This document shows positions 8,296 to 17,288 of a stretch of 64,000 nt of DNA, piece by piece (the stretch's first letter is position 1; the number at the start of each line of letters is the position of its first letter). Below the pieces are notes generated by a model. That model had not been told where the DNA came from, did not search any database, and was given only the letters and a program-made list of their open reading frames with translations. The position numbers and the translations under genes were made by a program. The DNA comes from Akkermansiaceae bacterium UBA1315 (GTDB lineage: Bacteria; Verrucomicrobiota; Verrucomicrobiia; Verrucomicrobiales; Akkermansiaceae): assembly GCA_002307065.1 (NCBI GenBank), contig DBTN01000009.1:1-64000 (forward strand), read 5' to 3'.

Positions 8296-10092
8296 ATGAA
8301 CTCGCCCGCGTCTTTGCGCTACTGCCCGGATCTGCTTCACTATGCCCGCCGTCTCACCCGCGAGGTCATGGTGGGAAATGTCGGCATCGGCGCACATCAC
8401 CCGATCCGTGTGCAGTCGATGATCACTTCCGACACCCGCGACACGCCGGCGTCCGTCAAGCAGGTGCTGGATCTGGCCGAAGCCGGTTGTGAAATCGTCC
8501 GGATCACCGCACAGACAAGAATTTACGCGGCCAATCTGGAAAATATCGCCCGAGAAGTGCGCGCCGCAGGCTGCCAGGTTCCTCTCGTCGCAGATATCCA
8601 TTTCAAACCGGATGCCGCCATGGAAGCGGCGAAGTGGGTCGAAAAAGTCCGGGTCAATCCGGGAAACTACGTCGATAAAAAGAAATTCGAAGTCCGCGAG
8701 TACAGCGACGCCGAATACGAAGAAGAACTCGAACGCATCCGCGCCGAATTCACCCCGCTCGTCCACCTTTGCAAAGATCTCGGCCGGGCCATGCGCATCG
8801 GCACGAACCATGGATCCCTTTCTGACCGGATCATGAACCGGTACGGCGACACACCGCTGGGCATGGTTGAAAGCGCCTTCGAATTCGCCCGCATCGCCCG
8901 CGAGAACGATTACCATCACTTCGTTTTCTCGATGAAGGCCTCGAATCCCAAGGTCATGATTGAAGCTTACCGCTTGCTCGTGGCACGACTCGAAGCAGAA
9001 GGCGCGGACTGGAATTATCCAATCCACCTCGGAGTCACCGAAGCGGGCGACGGCGAAGACGGTCGAATCAAAAGCGCGATCGGAATCGGTTCATTGCTCG
9101 CCGACGGCATCGGCGACACCATTCGCGTGTCTCTCACCGAAGACGCGATCCACGAAATCCCGGTGGCGAAAAAAATCACCGCTCCCTACCACAACCTCCC
9201 GTCCGAACATCCCACCGGAGCCGTCACCGAGCTTGTTCCTTCCTACGATCCGTTCTCTTACCAACGGCGCGACAGTTCGGTGATGACGATCCTGGGTCAC
9301 GAACTCGGCGGCGACAAAACCGTGCGCGTGTTTACGACCCAAGACCGCTGGAACGCGATCGCCCACAAAATTTCCGGCATGGGGGACTTCAAACCCGAGA
9401 TCATTCTCGAAAAATCCGGCGTTCTGGAAATCGATCCACGCGATGAAGCAGCGGTCTCCGCCCTCAACGATTCCGTCGATCCGAAGCTGGTCACCGTCAA
9501 AGATGGCCTCGACCTCGAAGTAATCCACGCTTTCCGGCGATTGGCGTTTGTCGTCGATCCGAAGCATCCGATCTTGCTCAAAGACACGCTCTCACCTCCG
9601 GCCGGCGATACGGATTTCATCGAGGCTCTTTTGCCTGCCGCACAGAACATCGGCTCGCTGTTGTGTGATGGCATCGGCGACGCGATTTTGGTTCGCGGAG
9701 AAAAAGCTCCCGGTCAGTCATTGCGGCTCGCGTATAACATTCTGCAAGGCACCGGGACCCGCATTTTCAAAACCGATTACGTCGCCTGCCCGAGCTGCGG
9801 ACGGACTTTATTTAATCTCCAATCCACCACCCAAAAAATCCGCGCGGCAACCGGTCATCTCAAAGGCGTGCGCATCGCCATCATGGGCTGCATCGTGAAT
9901 GGCCCCGGCGAAATGGCGGACGCGGATTTCGGTTATGTCGGCGGCGCGCCGAATAAAATCAATCTCTACGTCGGGAAAACCGCCGTGAAATTTAACATTC
10001 CGGAAGCCGAGGCCGTTGAACGCTTGATCGATCTGATCCGAGAGCACGGAAAATGGGTCGACGCACCTGTCCCGGAACCTGCGATCGCCTAA
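8296..10092 (+). CDS. ispG: 4-hydroxy-3-methylbut-2-enyl diphosphate synthase (long form)
   Basis: IspG (GcpE) converts MEcPP to HMBPP in the non-mevalonate isoprenoid pathway using a [4Fe-4S] cluster. The N-terminal TIM barrel is clear (RVQSMITSDT, VADIHF, VRVNPGNY). The C-terminal cluster domain has CPSCGR and GCIVNGPGE, supplying the three Cys ligands. At 598 residues it is the long form, with an inserted domain of roughly 200 residues between barrel and cluster domain, as in Chlamydiae, Bacteroidetes and plants. I chose the ATG at 8296; the frame extends to 8212 but crosses the likely promoter. clpS follows after 6 bases. Confidence 0.96.
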   Translation: MNSPASLRYCPDLLHYARRLTREVMVGNVGIGAHHPIRVQSMITSDTRDTPASVKQVLDLAEAGCEIVRITAQTRIYAANLENIAREVRAAGCQVPLVADIHFKPDAAMEAAKWVEKVRVNPGNYVDKKKFEVREYSDAEYEEELERIRAEFTPLVHLCKDLGRAMRIGTNHGSLSDRIMNRYGDTPLGMVESAFEFARIARENDYHHFVFSMKASNPKVMIEAYRLLVARLEAEGADWNYPIHLGVTEAGDGEDGRIKSAIGIGSLLADGIGDTIRVSLTEDAIHEIPVAKKITAPYHNLPSEHPTGAVTELVPSYDPFSYQRRDSSVMTILGHELGGDKTVRVFTTQDRWNAIAHKISGMGDFKPEIILEKSGVLEIDPRDEAAVSALNDSVDPKLVTVKDGLDLEVIHAFRRLAFVVDPKHPILLKDTLSPPAGDTDFIEALLPAAQNIGSLLCDGIGDAILVRGEKAPGQSLRLAYNILQGTGTRIFKTDYVACPSCGRTLFNLQSTTQKIRAATGHLKGVRIAIMGCIVNGPGEMADADFGYVGGAPNKINLYVGKTAVKFNIPEAEAVERLIDLIREHGKWVDAPVPEPAIA

Positions 10093-10098
10093 TCGGAT

Positions 10099-10380
10099 AT
10101 GGCTGACACGGATACGCTCACCCGCACCGAAGAACTGACTTCGGCCGATGTTCCCTGGAACGTTCTCGTTTTTGACGATCCCGTGAACCTGATGGGATAC
10201 GTCACGCTCACCTTGATGAAAATCTTCGGCTACACCGAAGAAAAGGCGGCGATTTTAATGATGCAAATCCACCAACAAGGTCGCTCGGTCGTTTGGTCGG
10301 GCGAACGGGAAAAAGCCGAGTTTTACGTCCAGCAATTGCAAGCGCATCAACTCAAAAGCTCACTCGAAAAATCCGCATGA
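10099..10380 (+). CDS. clpS: ATP-dependent Clp protease adaptor ClpS
   Basis: ClpS binds the N-domain of ClpA/ClpC and delivers N-degron substrates to the protease. The 93-residue length is normal. The conserved core is present: WNVLVFDDPVNLMGYV, followed by the helix with LMMQIHQQGRSVVWSG and REKAEFYVQQL. The DDPVN and His regions form the N-degron pocket. It lies 6 bases after ispG, and its stop overlaps the start of the next gene (ATGA at 10377). Confidence 0.96.
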   Translation: MADTDTLTRTEELTSADVPWNVLVFDDPVNLMGYVTLTLMKIFGYTEEKAAILMMQIHQQGRSVVWSGEREKAEFYVQQLQAHQLKSSLEKSA

Positions 10381-10850
10381 AAGCCATGCCGACGCTGGAA
10401 GGCGGATTGCGAATCGACGCCGAAGTGCCAAACGACTGGGTTGTCCTCCAAGCGATCGTTCAGGACGCGAACAGCCACGGCGTTGACCTCGCCAGCCGCA
10501 TGGGAGATTTGATCGCAGAAGAGGCCGGTTCGGAAGATTGGGAAGAATACGTCGTTCCAGACCTGAGGGAAGTTTTCCAAGACCAGCTTCACGAAATTTC
10601 AGCAACCTTGGAAGCTGCCATGGCGGCTTCAAAAGGCGGCCCCGGCCCACTCTGGATCAAACCCGAACACGGATCGATCTGGTACGGCGCACTGAATCAG
10701 GCGCGCCTCGCGATCGAAGAAAAATATCAATTCGGAGCCAGAGACGAATTTGACGAAACCGGTTTAACGCCCATCCGAAAATCCGCTTTTCTCCGCTCCC
10801 AATTCTATCTCGCGATTCAAAGCATGCTGCTAGATCACGTGATGAAGTGA
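10377..10850 (+). CDS. DUF2017-like protein coupled to clpS
   Basis: A 157-residue soluble protein that overlaps clpS by four bases (ATGA), implying translational coupling; a second ATG lies at 10386. It is mostly helical, with an acidic middle (EEAGSEDWEEYVVPD) and the stretch IWYGALNQARLAIEEKY followed by a C-terminal helix ending in LLDHVMK. This layout resembles DUF2017, a family that lies directly after clpS in Actinobacteria. A role in ClpS-dependent proteolysis is suggested by context only. Confidence 0.7.
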   Translation: MKAMPTLEGGLRIDAEVPNDWVVLQAIVQDANSHGVDLASRMGDLIAEEAGSEDWEEYVVPDLREVFQDQLHEISATLEAAMAASKGGPGPLWIKPEHGSIWYGALNQARLAIEEKYQFGARDEFDETGLTPIRKSAFLRSQFYLAIQSMLLDHVMK

Positions 10851-10941
10851 TGGTGGATTTTTCCACCACCTCTCCAGGCGGGAATCGATCTTTGACATCC
10901 GATTGAATAAAGGTCTCCGCAGACTCGTTCTACTCTGCGTT

Positions 10942-11274
10942 ATGAAAAATATCACTATCCTCTCACTCGCCGCCATTCTTGTTTCCTCCGCAGGAATCGC
11001 ACAAGCGAGCCCATTCGATTTTCTGATCAAATCTCCACCCCAAAAAGAGCAACGGGACGATCGCGGCGACCGCCGCCATGACAGCCCACGACGCGAGAGC
11101 ATCGAGGCCCAAGCTCAGCGCCGCTTGCGCGAACTCGGTTATTATCGCGGCCCGATCGACGGCGATTTCGGCCGTGGCTCGAGAAAAGCTCTGTCTCGTT
11201 TCCAACGCGACAACCGCCTTCCTGCGACCGCCCGTTTGGATGATCGCACCTTGCGCGCCTTGCGGATTCGCTAA
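10942..11274 (+). CDS. Exported peptidoglycan-binding domain protein
   Basis: A 110-residue exported protein. The ATG at 10942 gives a typical signal peptide ending AQASP (~22); an upstream TTG at 10903 is less likely. After a charged, Arg/Asp-rich linker the C-terminal ~60 residues form one PG_binding_1 domain: QRRLRELGYYRGPIDGDFG and SRKALSRFQRDNRL. Such domains bind cell-wall peptides, usually beside an enzymatic domain that is absent here. It stands between unrelated genes. Confidence 0.85.
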   Translation: MKNITILSLAAILVSSAGIAQASPFDFLIKSPPQKEQRDDRGDRRHDSPRRESIEAQAQRRLRELGYYRGPIDGDFGRGSRKALSRFQRDNRLPATARLDDRTLRALRIR

Positions 11275-11377
11275 GTGCCGAAAAACCCGTTTCCCGCAGA
11301 CGACTCGGTTCGTTCTGCGGGAAACTGCTGTTCAAGGTTGCACTACCGGCTGCGGATGGTGAAATCTCTGCGGCACC

Positions 11378-14080
11378 TTGGCAAACGCATCAGACATTCC
11401 ATCTTTCCTCGCTGGCTCGCGGTGGAAAGACCGGTTCGACGACGAGATCCTCGTCGCCGCGAATTCACTCGCGGGAAAAGTTCGTGATCTGCGCATCGAG
11501 GAAACGGCGCCTGGATCGATCTCATTATTGGGAGAAGTCGGAAAAGAGGAAACCGGTGTGGATCTCTGGGCCTCGGACGGGACTTGGGATTTCGAAACGT
11601 TTTGTTCCTGCGAAGTCGGGAGTTTTTGTCACCACGCTGCGGCGTTGCTGATTCGCGCGGCGAAAGAACGGGATGCGACGCGCCTGATCGGGAAGATCCC
11701 GGCAAAAGCGGCGGCGGCCTCATTGCCAACCGCCCGTGATCTCTTAAAATCACCGTCACCCGATCTACCCCGTTTTTCGTACGAACCGCGCTTCGAACTC
11801 CGCGTCAGTCGCGAACCTGCGGACCGCGCGACGCGGCTGCTGTTGCAGTCTCTCGGTCAACCGCAACCGGATTTCTGGATTTCCGCCGAAGCGACGGTGA
11901 TCTACGGCGAACATCGTAGCTGCTTGCGAGCATCTGCTCCGGACTGGATCAGCTCGGCGATGATCGATGGGCAACCCGCGATTTTGCAGCACGACGCCGG
12001 AGCGGAAACGGCGGCGGCGCAACAGCTTCGTGATACCGGTTTGTCTTCTTTGCAATCGAACTCCTCTTGGCGATTCCTTCTGAATTTAAAAGCGAAGGAC
12101 AGCGGCCCTCATAAAACGCCGGACCGGTGGTTCCCGGATCCGGGTCGCGTACCGGTCGATGCATTTTGGCATCAGTTCCGCGGGGAAATGACAGACCGGT
12201 TGGAGAGCCTGGGCTGGCAAGTGACGGTGACCGAAAACGTCGGCCATCGAGTTCACGATGCCGATCCTCAGAAATGGGAAAGCTCCCTTTCGCCGGGCGA
12301 TGGGGGATGGTTCAGCTTGTCCGTCGGATTCGATGTCGGCGGAAACCGATACGACCTGCTGCCGATTCTTGCCGGTCTGTTGGAAAGTGATTTTTTGGAA
12401 GAAACCTTGGATCGCCCGGACAACGGTTATGTTTACGCGCCGCTACCGGATGGCGACGCGTTGAAATTGCCCATCGGCCGGGTGCGGAAAATTCTTCATC
12501 ATCTCGCCGCGTTGATTGATCCGAAATTCCCGGATAAAGCGCGGCTGCATGCGCTGGATGCGGCGTCGCTTGCAGGCTTGGGCGGACTGGGAATCGACAC
12601 TCCCGCCGATCTCACCGAACTCGCCTCCAAGCTACAGGACTTCTCCGGCGTGGACCAAGTCCCGACCGCGACCGGTTTGCGGGCGACGCTGCGCGACTAC
12701 CAATTGGCCGGATTTCACTGGATGCAATTTTTAGCACGGCACGGATTGCACGGGATTTTAGCGGATGACATGGGCTTGGGAAAAACCCTGCAGACGCTCA
12801 CTCATATTCTCACCGAAAAACAGAACGGTCATTCCCGCGGGCTTCCGGTCTTGGTGGTCGCTCCGACCTCGGTGGTTCCGAACTGGCGGGCAGAAGCGAT
12901 GAAATTCACGCCGGATTTGCGCGTGCTCATTTTGAATGGGCCGGAGCGAAAGAAGTATTTCCGATCGATTCCGCACGCGGATCTGGTGCTGACCTCTTTC
13001 GCGCTGTTGCAGCGGGATATTGAAAAACTGGCGGCCTATCCGTTTCATTTGGTGGTTTTGGACGAGGCGCAGAATATCAAAAACCCTCGATCCAAAGTCG
13101 CGCAAGCGGCGTGCAAACTCGATGCACGAAACCGGCTGTGTCTTTCCGGAACGCCGATCGAAAATCATTTGGGCGAGCTGTGGAGTTTGATGAACTTTTT
13201 GGTTCCGGGATTTTTGGGGACCGAAGACGCGTTCAACAAGCGGTTCCGGAATCCGATCGAAAAAGACGGCGATGTGGAGCGAAACGAAACGCTGCGGGAA
13301 CGTGTCGCGCCGTTGATCTTAAGGAGGACGAAAGATCAGGTGGCAAAGGAACTTCCGCCGAAAACCGAGCTGGTGCATTTGATCGAGCTGAGCACCGGTC
13401 AGAAAGACCTTTATGAAACGGTCCGCGCGACGATGGACAAACGCGTGAGGGAAGCAATCGCGGCTCGGGGCATCGAACAATCGCAGATTATCTTTTTGGA
13501 TGCGTTGCTGAAATTAAGGCAAATTTGCTGCGATCCGCGATTGTTACCGGAAGATTTCACGAATGAGGTTTTTGAATCGGCGAAACTGAATTTCCTCACC
13601 GAATTGGTCGGCGTGTTGATCGAGGAAGGTCGGCGGATTTTGTTATTTTCGCAATTCACGACGATGCTGTCGTTGATCGAAGAGCATTTGGTGCGGGAAA
13701 AAATTTCCTATTTGAAGCTCACCGGTTCTTCGAAAAACCGTGGTCAATTGGTGGAGGATTTCCAAACGGGCAAGGCACCGTTGTTTTTGATTTCGCTGAA
13801 AGCGGGTGGAACCGGTTTGAATCTAACGGCTGCGGACACGGTGATTCATTACGATCCGTGGTGGAATCCGGCGGCGGAAGCGCAAGCAACCGATCGAGCC
13901 TATCGCATCGGCCAGGATAAACCGGTTTTTGTGCATAAGCTGCTCTGCCAGGACACGGTCGAAGAACGGATTCATAAGCTGCAGCAGGAAAAAGCGAAGC
14001 TGGCGGCGGGGCTTTTATCCAATGCGGATATTTCGTCGCGATTGGATTCGGCGATGGTGAGGGCGTTGTTAGAGAGGTGA
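11378..14080 (+). CDS. SNF2-family helicase with SWIM zinc finger
   Basis: A 900-residue SWI2/SNF2-type DNA-dependent ATPase, a family that remodels protein-DNA complexes. Residues ~70-90 hold a SWIM zinc finger (CSCEVGSFCHH). The helicase core begins near 440: Walker A DDMGLGKT, the DEAH-box variant LDEAQ, LSGTPIEN, and the C-terminal lobe with LLFSQFTTM, LKAGGTGLNLTAA and QATDRAYRIGQ. All motifs look intact. The only in-frame start after an upstream stop (11360-11362) is the TTG at 11378. The C-terminal half uses more G/T-ending codons than neighbours. Confidence 0.93.
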   Translation: MANASDIPSFLAGSRWKDRFDDEILVAANSLAGKVRDLRIEETAPGSISLLGEVGKEETGVDLWASDGTWDFETFCSCEVGSFCHHAAALLIRAAKERDATRLIGKIPAKAAAASLPTARDLLKSPSPDLPRFSYEPRFELRVSREPADRATRLLLQSLGQPQPDFWISAEATVIYGEHRSCLRASAPDWISSAMIDGQPAILQHDAGAETAAAQQLRDTGLSSLQSNSSWRFLLNLKAKDSGPHKTPDRWFPDPGRVPVDAFWHQFRGEMTDRLESLGWQVTVTENVGHRVHDADPQKWESSLSPGDGGWFSLSVGFDVGGNRYDLLPILAGLLESDFLEETLDRPDNGYVYAPLPDGDALKLPIGRVRKILHHLAALIDPKFPDKARLHALDAASLAGLGGLGIDTPADLTELASKLQDFSGVDQVPTATGLRATLRDYQLAGFHWMQFLARHGLHGILADDMGLGKTLQTLTHILTEKQNGHSRGLPVLVVAPTSVVPNWRAEAMKFTPDLRVLILNGPERKKYFRSIPHADLVLTSFALLQRDIEKLAAYPFHLVVLDEAQNIKNPRSKVAQAACKLDARNRLCLSGTPIENHLGELWSLMNFLVPGFLGTEDAFNKRFRNPIEKDGDVERNETLRERVAPLILRRTKDQVAKELPPKTELVHLIELSTGQKDLYETVRATMDKRVREAIAARGIEQSQIIFLDALLKLRQICCDPRLLPEDFTNEVFESAKLNFLTELVGVLIEEGRRILLFSQFTTMLSLIEEHLVREKISYLKLTGSSKNRGQLVEDFQTGKAPLFLISLKAGGTGLNLTAADTVIHYDPWWNPAAEAQATDRAYRIGQDKPVFVHKLLCQDTVEERIHKLQQEKAKLAAGLLSNADISSRLDSAMVRALLER

Positions 14081-14171
14081 AGAATTCCTCTTCGCTGATC
14101 ACAGCTCACGGATCACTCGCACTTCTCCATTTCCATTTGATTCTGGCGGGGGATTTTTCCACGATGGCGGC

Positions 14172-14732
14172 ATGGCGAAAGCGAGTGAGACTTCCCGTGT
14201 GGTGGTAAAAGTGTTTTTGTATGGAATTCAGCCGCAGATTTGGCGGAGGTTTTCGATTTCATCGGAGGTGACTTTTTTGCAGCTCAGCGACGCGATCCAG
14301 GCGGTGATGGGTTGGGACAACAAAAGCCCGCATGAATTTCGCCACGGAAAAGGCAAGCGGCTGACCGACGTGATCGGGCCGGTCGGACTGGAAGACCAGA
14401 CAGCAGGGGAGTTTCAGGATGAAACGGTCTTAACTGTCGCGGCCTACATCGGGCGCAAACGGCTGCCGATGCGGATGCTCTACCGTTATGACTTCGCGGA
14501 CGAATGGATTCACGAGATCGTTTTTGAAAAACTCACGGGCGGCGAAGGCGGGCCGGAAGTTTTGGGCGGAGAACGGGCTTGTCCACCGGAGGATTTTGGC
14601 GGGGCATTCGCTTACATGCGCGCGCTGCACGGCGACGCGGAATGGATGAATCCGGGCTACGATCCGGAGAAGTTCGTCATTTCCGAAGTGAGCTTCGCAC
14701 CCAAAAGAATTCCGAAAAAAGGTCGCTTGTGA
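14172..14732 (+). CDS. Plasmid pRiA4b ORF-3 family protein
   Basis: A 186-residue protein of the pRiA4b ORF-3 family. It has the characteristic N-terminal VFLYGIQPQIWRRF, the WDNKSPHEFRHG segment, MLYRYDFADEWIHEI, and near the end GGERACPPEDFGG with a later EWMNPGYDPEKF. The function of the family is unknown, although members are often found on mobile DNA. Its stop overlaps the GTG of the following acyltransferase (GTGA), implying cotranslation. Confidence 0.85.
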   Translation: MAKASETSRVVVKVFLYGIQPQIWRRFSISSEVTFLQLSDAIQAVMGWDNKSPHEFRHGKGKRLTDVIGPVGLEDQTAGEFQDETVLTVAAYIGRKRLPMRMLYRYDFADEWIHEIVFEKLTGGEGGPEVLGGERACPPEDFGGAFAYMRALHGDAEWMNPGYDPEKFVISEVSFAPKRIPKKGRL

Positions 14733-15973
14733 GCAGCGCCGAACCGGTTGCGAAAATCCAGACGGCGGTGAAAGAATCGCGCTGGAAAGCGATCATCCGC
14801 CACGTCGTGCGTGTCGCGGGTGTCGCGATCATTCGCTCGATTTATCATATCCGAGTCTCGCATCCGGAGCGCATCCCTCGAAATGGGGGGGCGCTTTTGT
14901 TGCCGAATCATGTGACCTTCGCGGACGCGTTTTTCATTTCAGCGAGCTGTGAAAGACCGGTTCGATTCGTAATGGACGAGACGTTCATGGCGTCGCCGGC
15001 GATCCGTGTTTTTTGCAGCCTTTTCCAGACGGTGACGATTCGGAAAGACCAACCGCGTGAAGCGATTCGGGTCACGATTGATGCGCTGCAAGCGGGGGAA
15101 TTGGTGTGTTTGTTTCCAGAAGGTCAAATCACCCGGACCGGCACGCTTTGTGAATTGCGGCGCGGGTTTGAACTGATTGCCAGAAAGGCGGGGCATCCGT
15201 TGATCCCGATGTTCGTCGATGGATCTTGGGGATCGATTTTTTCGTTTGAGCGAAACCGGTATTTTAAAAAGCGACCGTATCGGATTCCGTACGGTCTGAG
15301 CGTCGCGTTTGGCAGGCCGATCGAGCCGAAAGACGGCGATCTGGAAACGGTGCGAAATGGCATCTGGCGCGCAGCCGCCGGGGCAATGTCCCGGCGATTC
15401 GCCAAGCATGATGACAAACCGGTTTGGGTGAATGCCCACCAGATCGGGCAGATCAACGCATTGAAGCGCGGCCATGAATTTGGCGCACTGACCGGTGACC
15501 CGATCACGAAAGCATTGCCCGGTTTATTTCGCGGATTCCCCGAGTTGTTCCGATCGCCCGTGGAATTCCGCGGCCGGTTTGTAAACGAAGGCATGAACGA
15601 ATGGGTCGGCGGCGAAAAGCTGCGCGCGGAATTGGAACAAACAACGGTCGATCAACCGGTTGTGTTTTATGATTTCAGCGAAAATTCGAACAGGTCGCTC
15701 GATATCCCAAACGTCAATCACTGTCCCTGTTTGGCAATCGGCGGCGTGGTGATTTCCATGTCGATGCCGGATCCGCCAGCACCGGGAAGAAGCGAATTTC
15801 AGCCGGGGAAAAAAGCGGGAAGTTATGGCAAACTTCTGCCCGGATTTTTCCTCGGCGCACCGGTTGACGGAAGGCTTCGGGTCCTCGGACCCGCCGCGCC
15901 GCGTGAGGGGACTTTGTTACCGGTTGGCGTGACGATTGATGCGGCGGGATTTCTGATGCAAACCTCCGTGTGA
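14729..15973 (+). CDS. 1-acylglycerol-3-phosphate acyltransferase-like protein
   Basis: A 414-residue PlsC-type acyltransferase, expected to place an acyl chain on a lysophospholipid at the inner membrane. The catalytic NHVTFAD (HX4D) lies near residue 57 and the glycerol-phosphate-binding FPEGQITRTG near 131. The C-terminal ~170 residues (LPGLFRGFPELFR, HCPCLAIGGVVISMSMPDPP, GSYGKLLPGF) are a separate conserved extension that I cannot assign. I chose GTG 14729, which overlaps the previous stop. The open frame reaches back to 14579 inside the neighbouring gene. Confidence 0.85.
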   Translation: MSSAEPVAKIQTAVKESRWKAIIRHVVRVAGVAIIRSIYHIRVSHPERIPRNGGALLLPNHVTFADAFFISASCERPVRFVMDETFMASPAIRVFCSLFQTVTIRKDQPREAIRVTIDALQAGELVCLFPEGQITRTGTLCELRRGFELIARKAGHPLIPMFVDGSWGSIFSFERNRYFKKRPYRIPYGLSVAFGRPIEPKDGDLETVRNGIWRAAAGAMSRRFAKHDDKPVWVNAHQIGQINALKRGHEFGALTGDPITKALPGLFRGFPELFRSPVEFRGRFVNEGMNEWVGGEKLRAELEQTTVDQPVVFYDFSENSNRSLDIPNVNHCPCLAIGGVVISMSMPDPPAPGRSEFQPGKKAGSYGKLLPGFFLGAPVDGRLRVLGPAAPREGTLLPVGVTIDAAGFLMQTSV

Positions 15974-16007
15974 TCAACGGTCCGGGAACTTCCTTTAAAA
16001 GAGGGAG

Positions 16008-16685
16008 CTATTCCGGCGGAAACTCGGCGGAATTTTCCCAGAGCACGCCATGGATCAGTCCGCAGGCGAACGAACGGCGACGAATTTTTTTAAAACCTGA
16101 CTGGAGAAGAAAGGGGTCGGGCGCGACAAGTTGCCGAGTCGCCAAACCGGTGGTGAGCCCAAAAAACCGGTAAAGCGCGGCGAGGAGAAATGCGGCAAAT
16201 CCTTTCCGCCATCCCGTCGCCGGTTGGTGAAAATCGGCAATCAGCCAGTGAGCACCAGGCGCGGCGACAGCAGCGAGATGGGGGATGACTTTTCCGAGTC
16301 CATCGGCATCGAAGCAATCGAGGAAATAATGGGTGACGATGAGATCGAATTTTTGATTTGTCCGCCAGGTGAGAAGATCGCTGTGGATGAAATCGACGGA
16401 ACCGGTTTGGAGCTTGGCGACGCGTTTTCCCGCGAGTTTCAACATGGCCAAACTGGAATCGAGGCAGGTGAAATGGGCGTGCGGGTGAGCTTTGACAAAC
16501 TCTGCGAGACAACGGCCATTGCCTTCGCCGACGAACAGCGCGTTGACCGGTTTTGGGATTTCGTCGAGAAAGGCAAGCCGACTGCGTTGCAGAAATCCGG
16601 CGGCGAATATCCCTTCGATGGCCCGATAAAACGGTGCGATCGGATCAAAAGAAGAATTTCCCAGCACGCGGGAGACTTTGCTCAC
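16008..16685 (-). CDS. Class I SAM-dependent methyltransferase
   Basis: A 225-residue methyltransferase. The SAM-binding loop is NALFVGEGNGRC (~48-59), followed by the acidic strand end CLDSSLAMLKLA, the DFIHSDLLTW segment and FDLIVTHYFLDCF as motif post-I. After HWLIADFH comes a hydrophobic helix pair (FAAFLLAALYRFFGL) that may contact membrane or a lipid substrate. The substrate is unknown. I prefer GTG at 16685; a TTG at 16694 is also in frame. It is divergent from the next lipoprotein gene. Confidence 0.82.
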   Translation of the reverse strand: MSKVSRVLGNSSFDPIAPFYRAIEGIFAAGFLQRSRLAFLDEIPKPVNALFVGEGNGRCLAEFVKAHPHAHFTCLDSSLAMLKLAGKRVAKLQTGSVDFIHSDLLTWRTNQKFDLIVTHYFLDCFDADGLGKVIPHLAAVAAPGAHWLIADFHQPATGWRKGFAAFLLAALYRFFGLTTGLATRQLVAPDPFLLQSGFKKIRRRSFACGLIHGVLWENSAEFPPE

Positions 16686-16743
16686 CGCCCCCAAGGGTCA
16701 AGGCTTGCGTCTCTTGTTTCCAGGCGCTTGAATATCGGGACAG

Positions 16744-17205
16744 ATGAAACAAAAACGTCGTTTTCCTTTTCTGTTGGGTACGGTTTCGATGGGGGTGGCG
16801 TTGATTTTTTCGGCGTGCGCGCCATTTCCGGTTCCCGCAGATTGGCCGGTCGCGCTGAAAGAAGACCGAGTGAAAGTGCGGACGCTGGAAAGCGCGGTGG
16901 CGAATTCCGTCCCGGTGCGCTCGCTGACGCGCCAGGAAAGATCACTGCTCACGTTTTTATCCGACAACCAGCGGGTGAACGAGGCGATCGGAAAAGAAGA
17001 CCGGTACGGTGGAACCGCATCGTGGAAGATCGCGGAAATTTTCATCGTGGAGCCCGGTCGGCGCGTTTCCGTTCTCTGTGAAGAAGGCCATTATCAGGAG
17101 CCGTTGTATTTCCGCTACAATCCGGATAACCAGGTTTGGTACCGGGTCGAAGGGTTCGATGATCCGGATGCGGCAGCATTTCCTGCGCTGATCGTGCGGA
17201 AGTGA
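16744..17205 (+). CDS. Uncharacterised lipoprotein
   Basis: A 153-residue predicted lipoprotein. The signal peptide has a basic N-terminus (KQKRR), a hydrophobic core and a lipobox ending at FSACAP (Cys ~25). The mature part has mixed composition with a C-terminal beta-rich stretch (WKIAEIFIVEPGRRVSVLC, LYFRYNPDNQVWYRVEGF). I recognise no family. It sits 58 bases from the divergent methyltransferase and 83 bases upstream of the YebC gene on the same strand. Confidence 0.75.
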   Translation: MKQKRRFPFLLGTVSMGVALIFSACAPFPVPADWPVALKEDRVKVRTLESAVANSVPVRSLTRQERSLLTFLSDNQRVNEAIGKEDRYGGTASWKIAEIFIVEPGRRVSVLCEEGHYQEPLYFRYNPDNQVWYRVEGFDDPDAAAFPALIVRK

Positions 17206-17288
17206 TTTTTCCGCTATTGAGCTTTTTCCGGAGCGTGCTTGCATGACGGGGCCGGTGCGCTACCGGCGCTCTGAACTTTTATTGAATC

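Noticed and set aside
10892..10920. TTGACA box upstream of the peptidoglycan-binding protein gene
   Set aside because: No acceptable -10 element lies 15-19 bases downstream.
16131..17081. 316-codon plus-strand frame
   Set aside because: It overlaps the methyltransferase on the other strand and then the lipoprotein gene in another frame; both of those are better supported.
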